A DNA stretch of 7,053 nt from Gammaproteobacteria bacterium UBA3498 (GCA_002377605.1 DFQD01000136.1:1-7053), one strand, 5' to 3'; counted from the stretch's first letter, positions 1 through 6,648 are shown. The notes: generated from the sequence alone by a model not told the origin. Translations and numbers: made by a program.

Positions 1-2511
1 CTGAGCTTCACCACCTGACAAGGTGGTCGCTGCTTGTCCAAGTCTTATATAGGAAAGACCCACATCCATTAATGTTTGCAGCTTACGGGCGATGGCAGGA
101 ATAGCATCGAAGAATTCTCTTGCGTCTTCTACTGTAAGCTCCAAGACTTCATTAATGTTCAAATCTTTGTATTTTACTTCCAAGGTTTCGCGGTTGTAGC
201 GTTTACCTTTGCAGACATCACAGGAAACATATACATCTGGTAAGAAGTGCATTTCAACCTTAACAACGCCGTCGCCTTGGCAAGCTTCGCAGCGACCTCC
301 TTTTACATTGAAACTGAAGCGGCCGGGTTTATAACCGCGGGATCGCGATTCCTGTGTGCCGGCGAATAGTTCACGCACTGGCGTAAAGATGCCAGTGTAA
401 GTAGCCGGATTAGAGCGTGGCGTTCTACCAATTGGGCTCTGGTCGATATCAACACATTTATCTAGATGCTCCAATCCTTCAATGCTTTCGAATGGTGCTG
501 GGTTTAAAGTGGATGCTTTGTTTAGTTTAGTTGCAGTAATTGGATATAGGGTGCTGTTAATCAAAGTTGATTTGCCAGAGCCAGAAACTCCCGTAATACA
601 GGTGAATAACCCAACTGGAATAGTCAGGTCTACTTTTTGTAAGTTGTTGCCAGTTGCACCTTTTAATTCCACTAGTTTGAGATCGTTAAAAGGAGTGCGT
701 GATTTGGGAATAGCGATTTCTTCTTTGCCACTAAGAAATTTTCCAGTGAGGGAGTCTTTTGATTTTTCAATGTTTTCAACTCCCCCCTCGGCAACAATAG
801 CGCCGCCATGTACTCCAGCGCCTGGACCGAGGTCGATAATGTGATCGGCACTGCGGATTGCTTCTTCGTCATGCTCGACAACAATAACCGTGTTGCCTAA
901 GTCTCTTAAGTGAAACAAAGTATTTAATAATCGGTTGTTATCTCTCTGATGTAATCCGATGGAAGGTTCGTCAAGGATATACATGACGCCCACCAGACCT
1001 GCGCCTATCTGGCTGGCTAAACGAATCCGCTGTGCTTCTCCGCCAGACAAAGTATCGGCAGATCTACTGAGACTTAGGTAGTTCAATCCCACGTCTTCTA
1101 AAAATTTCAGTCGATCCTGCAATTCTTTCAGGATTTTTTCTGCAATCTTGGCACGCTTTCCCGAGAGTTTTAGCTTTTTAATGTAATCAGCAGCAGCGGT
1201 TACAGTCATTTCAGTAATCTGTGGAAGATTAGCTCCCTTGATTAAAACAAAACGCGCATCTCGGCGAAGTCTTGTGCCAGCGCAGTCTGGGCAGGGTTGT
1301 GAACTTAAGTATTTGGCGAGCTCTTCTCGTACCATACTAGATTCGGTTTCCCGATAGCGCCGTTCCATGTTGGGCAGGATCCCTTCGAATGGCCAGCTGC
1401 GGGTATAGGTGCTGCCTTTGTCATTGACGTATTTAAAGTCTATAACTTCTTTGCCGCTGCCGTGAAAGACAATGTTGCGATGTTTCTTGCTAAGTCTTTT
1501 TAATGGAACATCTACGCCGAATCCGTAGTGTCCAGCTAGAGATGTGAGCATCTGGAAATAAAAAATGTTGCGTCGGTCCCAGCCACGAATTGCACCTTCG
1601 GCTAGGGAAAGGCTTTCATCAGTAACTATGCGTGACTCATCGAAGAATTGTTTTAGGCCTAATCCGTCGCAGCTGGCGCATGCACCAGCGGGACTGTTAA
1701 ACGAAAATAGTTTTGGTTCTAATTCGGAAATGCTATGACCGCATTTTGGGCAGGCGAATAAGGCAGAGAAGACTAATTCTTCTTCTTTGTCTTCCTTGTC
1801 CATGAAACTAACAATGGCAAGGCCATCCGCCAGTTGGATAGCGGTTTCAAAACTCTCCGCCAGGCGTTGTTCAAGCCCTTCTTTAATTCTGAGACGATCT
1901 ATAACTACATCGACTGAGTGCTTCTTGTTTTTTTCTAGTTCAGGAGGATAGTCTATTTCGCAGACGATGCCGTCCACTCGAGCTCGAATAAAGCCACTAG
2001 TCTTGAGTTCGTTGAATACATGAACATGTTCACCCTTACGATCACGAATTATGGGAGCAAGTATCATGATGCGAGCATCTTTCGGCAGTGTCATGACTTT
2101 ATCCACCATCTGACTGATAGTCTGGGCTTCCAATTTGATATTGTGATCAGGGCAATGGGGTTCGCCTACACGGGCAAATAACAGTCGTAAGTAATCGTAT
2201 ATCTCTGTAATGGTTCCTACGGTGGAGCGGGGATTGTGGGAAGTTGATTTTTGTTCGATGGAAATAGCCGGCGATAGACCTTCGATATGATCGATGTCTG
2301 GTTTTTCCATCATGGATAGAAATTGTCTTGCGTACGTGGAAAGAGACTCCACGTAGCGGCGTTGGCCCTCTGCATAGAGAGTGTCGAAAGCTAATGATGA
2401 TTTACCTGATCCAGACAGGCCAGTAATTACGACCAATTTGTCACGGGGAATGGTGAGATTGATATTTTTTAGGTTGTGAGTGCGGGCACCCCGCACAAGA
2501 ATCTGGTCCAT
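1..2511 (-). CDS. uvrA: UvrA, excinuclease ABC subunit A (C-terminus cut by window edge)
   Basis: UvrA is the ATP-dependent damage-recognition subunit of nucleotide excision repair. It dimerises, loads UvrB at lesions and acts in the cytoplasm on DNA. I read 837 uninterrupted codons from ATG (2511-2509) to the left edge, beginning MDQILVRGARTHNLKNI. Visible motifs, in order: Walker A GLSGSGKSS with Lys37; first zinc module with C254/C257 and C278/C281; a CPDC pair at 407/410; ABC signature LSGGEAQ at 488-494; Walker B ILDEPS at 512-517; switch His547; second Walker A GVSGSGKST with Lys647; second zinc module with C741/C744 and C764/C767. The second LSGGEAQ (831-837) ends exactly at base 1. 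The family is about 940 residues, so roughly 100 are missing, including the second Walker B. The upstream Shine-Dalgarno is weak. No frameshift or missing key residue was seen. Divergent from ssb. Confidence 0.98.
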   Translation of the reverse strand, partial: MDQILVRGARTHNLKNINLTIPRDKLVVITGLSGSGKSSLAFDTLYAEGQRRYVESLSTYARQFLSMMEKPDIDHIEGLSPAISIEQKSTSHNPRSTVGTITEIYDYLRLLFARVGEPHCPDHNIKLEAQTISQMVDKVMTLPKDARIMILAPIIRDRKGEHVHVFNELKTSGFIRARVDGIVCEIDYPPELEKNKKHSVDVVIDRLRIKEGLEQRLAESFETAIQLADGLAIVSFMDKEDKEEELVFSALFACPKCGHSISELEPKLFSFNSPAGACASCDGLGLKQFFDESRIVTDESLSLAEGAIRGWDRRNIFYFQMLTSLAGHYGFGVDVPLKRLSKKHRNIVFHGSGKEVIDFKYVNDKGSTYTRSWPFEGILPNMERRYRETESSMVREELAKYLSSQPCPDCAGTRLRRDARFVLIKGANLPQITEMTVTAAADYIKKLKLSGKRAKIAEKILKELQDRLKFLEDVGLNYLSLSRSADTLSGGEAQRIRLASQIGAGLVGVMYILDEPSIGLHQRDNNRLLNTLFHLRDLGNTVIVVEHDEEAIRSADHIIDLGPGAGVHGGAIVAEGGVENIEKSKDSLTGKFLSGKEEIAIPKSRTPFNDLKLVELKGATGNNLQKVDLTIPVGLFTCITGVSGSGKSTLINSTLYPITATKLNKASTLNPAPFESIEGLEHLDKCVDIDQSPIGRTPRSNPATYTGIFTPVRELFAGTQESRSRGYKPGRFSFNVKGGRCEACQGDGVVKVEMHFLPDVYVSCDVCKGKRYNRETLEVKYKDLNINEVLELTVEDAREFFDAIPAIARKLQTLMDVGLSYIRLGQAATTLSGGEAQ

Positions 2512-2553
2512 GATTGGCCTAAAGCAGCTCGGCGAAACCAGCCATTATCTTCA

Positions 2554-2583
2554 ATTCTTAATACTCGAGTAAAGCCCAGGCAA
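2554..2583 (-). promoter_or_regulatory. candidate uvrA promoter (weak)
   Basis: On the minus strand, TTGCCT (2583-2578) could serve as a -35 element and AAGAAT (2559-2554; 4 of 6 matches to TATAAT) as a -10, with an 18-base spacer, 43 bases upstream of the uvrA ATG. The match is mediocre and is an inference from position. A perfect palindrome, TACTCGAGTA, lies in the spacer. Confidence 0.25.
2562..2571. repeat. 10-bp perfect palindrome between uvrA and ssb
   Basis: TACTCGAGTA is a perfect inverted repeat in the divergent intergenic region, inside the spacer of the candidate uvrA promoter. Its position would suit an operator, but it does not resemble the gammaproteobacterial LexA box and could be chance. 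Confidence 0.3.
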
Positions 2584-2640
2584 GAAACGAATTGCTCATA
2601 GCTTTTATTGTTTAAAAATCACCCAATTTTGTTGGTAAAA

Positions 2641-2670
2641 TTGTCTGCAAAATTTAATTTCCGTAATAAT
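2641..2670 (+). promoter_or_regulatory. candidate ssb promoter
   Basis: TTGTCT (2641-2646; 4 of 6 to TTGACA) and AATAAT (2665-2670; 5 of 6 to TATAAT) are separated by 18 bases in an AT-rich stretch, about 70 bases upstream of the ssb start. This is the best sigma-70-like pair I see in the 2512-2740 gap. The gap holds no other gene, and I found no CTGT-N8-ACAG LexA box in it. Confidence 0.35.
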
Positions 2671-2727
2671 TTTCTAATCTCTCCGGCGATGGTATAGACT
2701 TGAAGCTCTGTGAGATTTTGATCCGAA

Positions 2728-2732
2728 AGGAG
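2728..2732 (+). promoter_or_regulatory. ssb ribosome binding site, decides the start
   Basis: AGGAG, within GAAAGGAG, lies eight bases before the GTG at 2741. An in-frame GTG at 2732 overlaps this Shine-Dalgarno, so it is an unlikely start. Starting at 2741 also gives the family-typical N-terminus ASRGVNK directly after the initiator Met. Confidence 0.85.
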
Positions 2733-2740
2733 TGGTACGA

Positions 2741-3208
2741 GTGGCTAGTCGAGGCGTAAACAAAGCAATTCTGGTAGGCAATGTGGGGAACGAACCAGAA
2801 GTCAGATACATGCCCAATGGTAATGCGGTAGCGAATATCTCTGTGGCCACTAGTGATTCATGGAAGGATAAAAATACCGGTGACCAACACGAGCGAACCG
2901 AATGGCATCGTGTGGTGTTTTTTAATCGTCTTGCAGAGATTGTTGAGCAATACGTTAAGAAAGGATCAAAGTTATATATAGAAGGAAGACTGCAGACTCG
3001 TTCTTGGGAACAGGATGGGGTTAAGCGGTATACCACTGAGATAGTTGCCAATGAGATGCAGATGTTGGATTCACGAGGCACCCAGGGTGCAGGGCAAGAT
3101 TTTGGTGATCAGCAACAGGCTGCGCCTGCGCAGCAGCCAGCACAGAATCAGCAAGCGGCGGCGCAACCTGTAAATTTCGATAATTTCGACGACGACATTC
3201 CATTTTAA
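2741..3208 (+). CDS. ssb: Single-stranded DNA-binding protein SSB
   Basis: SSB coats single-stranded DNA as a homotetramer during replication, recombination and repair, and recruits partner proteins through its C-terminal tip. The protein is 155 residues (E. coli SSB is about 178). Residues 1 to about 111 form the OB fold: ASRGVNKAILVGN at the start, then EVRYMPNG, then the DNA-stacking aromatics W41, W55, F61 and W89, equivalent to E. coli W40, W54, F60 and W88. Residues from about 112 to 146 are a Gln/Ala/Pro-rich disordered linker. The C-terminus NFDDDIPF is the conserved acidic interaction tip. The start is GTG at 2741, chosen from the AGGAG eight bases upstream and family alignment; a start at 2732 would add three residues. 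It is divergent from uvrA, the classical neighbourhood in gammaproteobacteria, and appears monocistronic given candidate terminators downstream. Confidence 0.97.
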   Translation: MASRGVNKAILVGNVGNEPEVRYMPNGNAVANISVATSDSWKDKNTGDQHERTEWHRVVFFNRLAEIVEQYVKKGSKLYIEGRLQTRSWEQDGVKRYTTEIVANEMQMLDSRGTQGAGQDFGDQQQAAPAQQPAQNQQAAAQPVNFDNFDDDIPF

Positions 3209-3222
3209 AACGGAGTTACTTC

Positions 3223-3260
3223 GCGCCAGGCCATGGGCGTCCTGCGCTCGCAACTTTTTT
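3223..3260 (+). terminator. candidate ssb terminator 1 (imperfect)
   Basis: GCG(C)CAGG at 3223-3230 pairs with CCTGCGC at 3241-3247, giving a 7-bp stem with one bulged C and a 10-base loop. A run of six T (3255-3260) follows after seven bases. The bulge and the distance to the T tract make it a weak intrinsic terminator. Confidence 0.3.
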
Positions 3261-3288
3261 GTTAAATATTTGCAAAAAATACTCACAT

Positions 3289-3316
3289 GCATACTTAGTA
3301 TGCGCCTCTTTTTCTT
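3289..3316 (+). terminator. candidate ssb terminator 2
   Basis: GCATAC-TTA-GTATGC (3289-3303) is a perfect 6-bp stem with a three-base loop, followed by a pyrimidine tract with five consecutive T (3309-3313). It lies about 80 bases after the ssb stop. The stem is short and half AT, so strength is uncertain, but hairpin plus T tract fits an intrinsic terminator. Confidence 0.42.
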
Positions 3317-3363
3317 GAATTTGTTGTTTACACCACGGTCTTCGGGATCCCATGCTTCGGAAC

Positions 3364-3372
3364 TGTTATAGT
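3364..3372 (+). promoter_or_regulatory. candidate extended -10 promoter for the SDR-moeA-lipoprotein operon
   Basis: TGT-TATAGT matches the extended -10 pattern TGn-TATAAT with one mismatch. No convincing -35 lies 16-18 bases upstream, which is common for extended -10 promoters. It would leave a 5' leader of roughly 110 bases before the TTG start at 3494. A TTGACT at 3417-3422 is an alternative -35, but it has no -10 at normal spacing. Confidence 0.33.
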
Positions 3373-3493
3373 TTTAATTTTCTTCTAGCTGATTATTGTA
3401 GAAACTCCTGCCAAGCTTGACTTCCCGCCATCTTTGCCTGAAGTTTAAGAGATATGTTGTGAAAGGGTGCCGGGAAACGGCTAAGTTACTGTT

Positions 3494-4441
3494 TTGAAGC
3501 TATTTATTGTTGGTGGCAACAGTCCTACAGCCAAGGATTTGATCGAGGTTCTGCGCAAGCGCAGGATCCGTTTTCAGGCACCTCCAGACAAGTATTTTGA
3601 TCCTAGCGATCCTGTAGAAATCGCAAAATTAGTCACTGAAGCAGAACCCACTCAGCTGATTAATCTTGCAGATTTTATCTCAACGAACCACAGTGCGTTG
3701 CGCCGTGCTGAAACCACTGAAGATCGTTGTTACCAGATTAACTCTCGTTTACCAGCGGTGCTCTCAGAAGTCTGTGATCACTTGAATATTCCTATTATCC
3801 ATCTTTCTAATGCCTATGTTTTTGATGGCATAAAAAAACTCGGCTACAACGAGAATGACGATACCAATCCACAAGGTGTTTATGGCTTAGCATCCTTACA
3901 AGGTGAAAGAGCGATCAGGCAGCACCAGAATCATATTGTTATTCGCTCAGGATGGTTATTCGGGAAAAAGAAAAAAGGATTGATTAAATCCTGGATCAGA
4001 GTAGCAAAAAAAAATAGGGGACAAGTGCCGGTAACGAGACGTAGATTATCCCCTACTTACACTGGCCATCTCGCGAAAGCAATTCTTGCTGTTATTCAGC
4101 AAGTGGATTGTGATGCAAGTGTATGGGGTACCTATCATTATTCTGATCTGGAAACTAAACGAGAAATAGAATTTGTTGAACAAGTTATTAAGTATGCTGC
4201 TAATGATGATGAACCTATTTATCAACTTTTGGATTCGATTAATATAGTTGAACAGGACGTTCATGCCCCTGAGATTTTTAATTCTACTCTTTCCAGTAAA
4301 AAGATCTTCGATACTTTTGGAATTAAACAAAAATCCTGGCATGGCGATTTACAAGAAGTAATCAAGACACTTTACGAAGGTGTTTATCGATCCGCAGGTG
4401 CGGTACCAGAGAATGAATCAACCGAATCTGATGCTGCCTAA
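3494..4441 (+). CDS. RmlD-like extended SDR homologue (sugar nucleotide-binding protein), active site degenerate
   Basis: This 315-residue protein belongs by sequence pattern to the RmlD (dTDP-4-dehydrorhamnose reductase) branch of NAD(P)-binding SDR proteins. Fold signatures include an N-terminal Rossmann strand (MKLFIVGG), NLADF at 57-61, YVFDG at 108-112, VYG at 129-131, IRSGWLFG at 150-157, LSPTYTGHLAKAI at 185-197, GTYHYS at 212-217 and NSTLSSKK at 263-270. Key residues differ from working reductases. Tyr130 is kept, but the Lys four residues later is Ser134. The STD motif reads SNA (105-107). The glycine-rich loop reads GGNSPTA (7-13) instead of G-x-x-G-x-x-G. Reductase activity is therefore doubtful; a ligand-binding or regulatory role is an inference. 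Residues from about 301 form an acidic tail. The TTG start is forced because an in-frame TAA lies at 3482-3484. It has weak Shine-Dalgarno support. It is followed after 18 bases by moeA. Substrate unknown. Confidence 0.85.
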   Translation: MKLFIVGGNSPTAKDLIEVLRKRRIRFQAPPDKYFDPSDPVEIAKLVTEAEPTQLINLADFISTNHSALRRAETTEDRCYQINSRLPAVLSEVCDHLNIPIIHLSNAYVFDGIKKLGYNENDDTNPQGVYGLASLQGERAIRQHQNHIVIRSGWLFGKKKKGLIKSWIRVAKKNRGQVPVTRRRLSPTYTGHLAKAILAVIQQVDCDASVWGTYHYSDLETKREIEFVEQVIKYAANDDEPIYQLLDSINIVEQDVHAPEIFNSTLSSKKIFDTFGIKQKSWHGDLQEVIKTLYEGVYRSAGAVPENESTESDAA

Positions 4442-4459
4442 AGGCTTTCAAAATTCCTT

Positions 4460-5671
4460 ATGCTACTTACTCCTATAGATAAAGCCTTCCAAGCACTACT
4501 TGGTTCACTGACATCTATTGATGAATGTGAATCTACATTATTAGTCGAATGTACCGGCAGAGTGTTAGCTAAGGACTTAAAATCTACCGTTAATGTGCCA
4601 CCATTAACTAATAGTGCAATGGATGGCTATGCAGTGCGAACGACAGATCTAACTGATGAACAAACTATCCTAAAAGTGACTCAACGCATTGCTGCGGGGG
4701 AAATTGGTAGCCCATTAGTGGCGGGAGCGGCTGCACGTATTTTTACGGGTGCTCCAATACCAGAAGGAGCAGATGCAGTAGTTGCGCAGGAAAACTGCGA
4801 AGCGGAAAACGATTCAGTAAAAGTATTACTGAATCCCGCTAGAGGTGAAAACTTAAGAGAAGCAGGAGAAGACGTTAAAGCCGGAGCAATTTTATTAACT
4901 GCAGGACATCGTTTATTACCACAGGATATTGGGTTGGCGGCCTCCACCGGCGCGACTGAATTGTCTGTTAAAAGAAAATTACGGGTTGGGTTAATGACAA
5001 CAGGCGATGAGTTGGTCTCCCCCGGGAATGAGTTAAAACCAGGACAAATTTACAACTCCAATTACTACTCTCTAGCGGCGTTACTAAATGAAGCGGATTG
5101 TAGGGTTGAAGAACTTGGTGTGGTGGTGGATGACTATGAAACTACTTGCAAGATCTTAAATGACGCTGCTGCAAAAGTTGATTGCATTATTTCTACTGGT
5201 GGCGTGTCCGTTGGTGAAGAGGATCATGTGAAGGCGGCAGTGGAGGCCAATGGTCATCTCGATCTTTGGAAGTTGGCAATCAAACCAGGTAAGCCCTTTG
5301 CCAGTGGTAAGGTTGCAAATACTCAATTTTTTGGTTTGCCGGGTAATCCTGTTTCAGCTTTCGTTACTTTTCTTTTGTTAGTGAAGCCTTGTCTGCTTGC
5401 AATGTTGGGTAGTGATAGCTCGCAGCCAAAGGGCTTCCAGATTCCTGCATACTTTAAAGCCGATAAATCGGGCGAACGGCAAGAGTATATTCGGGCCAAT
5501 TTACATAGCGACAATAATGGCAGGCTAGGTATAAAACCTTTTGATAATCAAAGCTCTGGAGTCGGCGCTTCCTTGAGCTGCGCGCAAGGTCTTGCGATAA
5601 TCCCACCTTATACCTCAGTTGCCCATGGCGACATTCTCGAATTCATTCCGTTTTCAGAATTATTAGGTTAA
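4460..5671 (+). CDS. moeA: MoeA, molybdopterin molybdenumtransferase
   Basis: MoeA inserts molybdate into adenylylated molybdopterin, the last common step of molybdenum cofactor synthesis in the cytoplasm, working with MogA/MoaB-type adenylyltransferases. The 403-residue protein is close to the E. coli length (411). Conserved blocks: PPLTNSAMDGYAV at 47-59 (Asp55, like E. coli Asp59), IFTGAPIPEGADAVVAQE at 94-111 (Thr97), MTTGDEL at 179-185 (Glu184), STGGVSVGEEDHVK at 245-258 (Asp255), KLAIKPGKPFASGK at 271-284, and FGLPGNPVSAF at 291-301. The C-terminal beta-barrel domain follows to residue 403. All expected catalytic acids are present, so it should be active. The ATG start is preceded by AAAGG at a long 15-base spacing, so translation may depend on the upstream SDR gene ending 18 bases earlier. 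No other molybdenum cofactor gene is visible in the window. Confidence 0.97.
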   Translation: MLLTPIDKAFQALLGSLTSIDECESTLLVECTGRVLAKDLKSTVNVPPLTNSAMDGYAVRTTDLTDEQTILKVTQRIAAGEIGSPLVAGAAARIFTGAPIPEGADAVVAQENCEAENDSVKVLLNPARGENLREAGEDVKAGAILLTAGHRLLPQDIGLAASTGATELSVKRKLRVGLMTTGDELVSPGNELKPGQIYNSNYYSLAALLNEADCRVEELGVVVDDYETTCKILNDAAAKVDCIISTGGVSVGEEDHVKAAVEANGHLDLWKLAIKPGKPFASGKVANTQFFGLPGNPVSAFVTFLLLVKPCLLAMLGSDSSQPKGFQIPAYFKADKSGERQEYIRANLHSDNNGRLGIKPFDNQSSGVGASLSCAQGLAIIPPYTSVAHGDILEFIPFSELLG

Positions 5672-5677
5672 GCCATT

Positions 5678-6397
5678 GTGAAAATAGCTCGGCTCGTATT
5701 GATTTCCTTGCCACTGCTTTTAGTTGCCTGTGAAACACGGCAACCAGTGGAGGAAGCCAGCAGTGAAGTAGTGGTTACAGCACCTGATATCCAGATGACT
5801 AATGAGCCGCTGGTGGTTATTCCAGGCGAGCAAACCGAACTGGAGCGAATCATCGCGGATACTTTGTTTGAAGGGCTGCAGGCATTAGATGATGATCGCT
5901 TAATGACACCAATTGATGACAACGCCCATCAACGATTTCAGCGAGTACTTGCAATGGATCCTGGTAATCAAATTGCGCTCGATGGTTTAGATAGAATTGT
6001 TATTCGCTACGTAGAGCTGTCTGCTGAAGCAAGCCGCAGTGGGTTATTCGCTAATGCTGAAGCTTTATTGGAAAACGCGAGCAATATCAATGATAAACAT
6101 CCGGCGTTGTTAGAAGCCTGGATTGACTTAGAGACTGAGCGCACCTCTAATGATTTGTTCTTTAACCTCGATAGCGATGAATTCGCGCGCCGAAGCGAAG
6201 GGGCGCAACTATTGTTAGCTGACATAGCAGTGAAAGCGAAAGAAAATGATGCTTTCGTGTTAATCACTGCGCCGAATGACGAAACTGCCCGATGGATGTT
6301 TCTCGAGATGCGTCACGTATTGGGTGGATTTCGTCTACGGGGAAACATCGAGCTCGCTGGTCAAACCAGGATAAGACTGCGTATGCCCGAAGATTGA
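5678..6397 (+). CDS. Predicted outer-membrane lipoprotein with TPR-like segment, function unknown
   Basis: I do not recognise a named family for the whole 239-residue protein. The N-terminus KIARLVLISLPLLLVAC is a lipoprotein signal peptide with lipobox LVAC, so Cys18 would be lipidated. Residue +2 is Glu rather than Asp, which favours outer-membrane sorting. Residues 20-55 look like a flexible linker. Residues about 56-145 are helical and TPR-like, with FQRVLAMDPGNQIALDGLDRI at 87-107 and a second A-x-x-L-L repeat near 127-134. This pattern is shared with TPR segments of envelope proteins in related bacteria. Residues about 160-236 have an alternating strand/helix pattern (FFNLDSDEF, LLLADIA, FVLITAPND, TRIRL) that faintly recalls an OmpA-like fold without its peptidoglycan-binding signature; this is speculative. 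The GTG start has AGG ten bases upstream, inside the end of moeA. It begins six bases after the moeA stop, so co-transcription is very likely. Confidence 0.85.
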   Translation: MKIARLVLISLPLLLVACETRQPVEEASSEVVVTAPDIQMTNEPLVVIPGEQTELERIIADTLFEGLQALDDDRLMTPIDDNAHQRFQRVLAMDPGNQIALDGLDRIVIRYVELSAEASRSGLFANAEALLENASNINDKHPALLEAWIDLETERTSNDLFFNLDSDEFARRSEGAQLLLADIAVKAKENDAFVLITAPNDETARWMFLEMRHVLGGFRLRGNIELAGQTRIRLRMPED

Positions 6398-6648
6398 CGA
6401 TCAAACTATGGAGTTCCAGGAATCCCTCAAAGAAAACTTTCTGGAAACTTTCCTATCTTTAAAGTGAGTGAAGATGGTTCTGGGTTTTGAATCTTTGCCA
6501 ATAATTCACTTACTATGGCGAAGTATATTTCTCAGGCTAACGCTGCCATTATTAATCTAAATAATTTGTTGGGACAGGGTAGAACTAAATCTCTGTTGTT
6601 GCTGTCAAAGTTACATATCCAGGAGTCAGTTCTAGTTATTGTCCTCTC
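6398..6648. other. intergenic region between the lipoprotein and DUF2937 genes
   Basis: No convincing gene lies here. The stretch holds AAACTTT-type near-palindromes at 6431-6464 (listed separately). I found no strong GC-rich terminator and no sigma-70 promoter with good elements and spacing. An AGGAG at 6621-6625 lies 23 bases before the next gene's ATG, too far to be its Shine-Dalgarno, and no start codon follows it at normal distance. Confidence 0.6.
6431..6464. repeat. three adjacent short palindromes (AAACTTT type)
   Basis: AGAAAACTTTCT (6431-6442), GGAAACTTTCC (6443-6453) and CTTTAAAG (6457-6464) follow each other 34-67 bases after the lipoprotein stop. The first two are near-copies (GAAA-CTTTC core), each self-complementary around its centre. 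They could be tandem operator half-sites or a weak hairpin region; the function is unknown. Confidence 0.4.

Noticed and set aside
482..844. 120-codon plus-strand reading frame antisense to uvrA
   Set aside because: It lies wholly inside the uvrA coding sequence, which shows intact conserved UvrA motifs in the same bases. It is a shadow frame.
2674..3292. Several minus-strand reading frames antisense to ssb
   Set aside because: They are low-complexity or Arg/Ser-rich translations of the ssb complement with no recognisable domain. ssb itself is unambiguous.
3340..3360. Two CTTCGG copies 15 bases apart as UUCG-tetraloop RNA hairpins
   Set aside because: Flanking bases do not pair beyond one or two positions around either copy, so no stable stem forms. 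A GGGATCCC palindrome nearby looks incidental.
3963..3977. AAAAAAG stretch in the SDR gene as a programmed -1 frameshift heptamer
   Set aside because: The reading phase is AAG AAA AAA GGA, which does not place A-AAA-AAG in the X-XXY-YYZ register required for tandem slippage.
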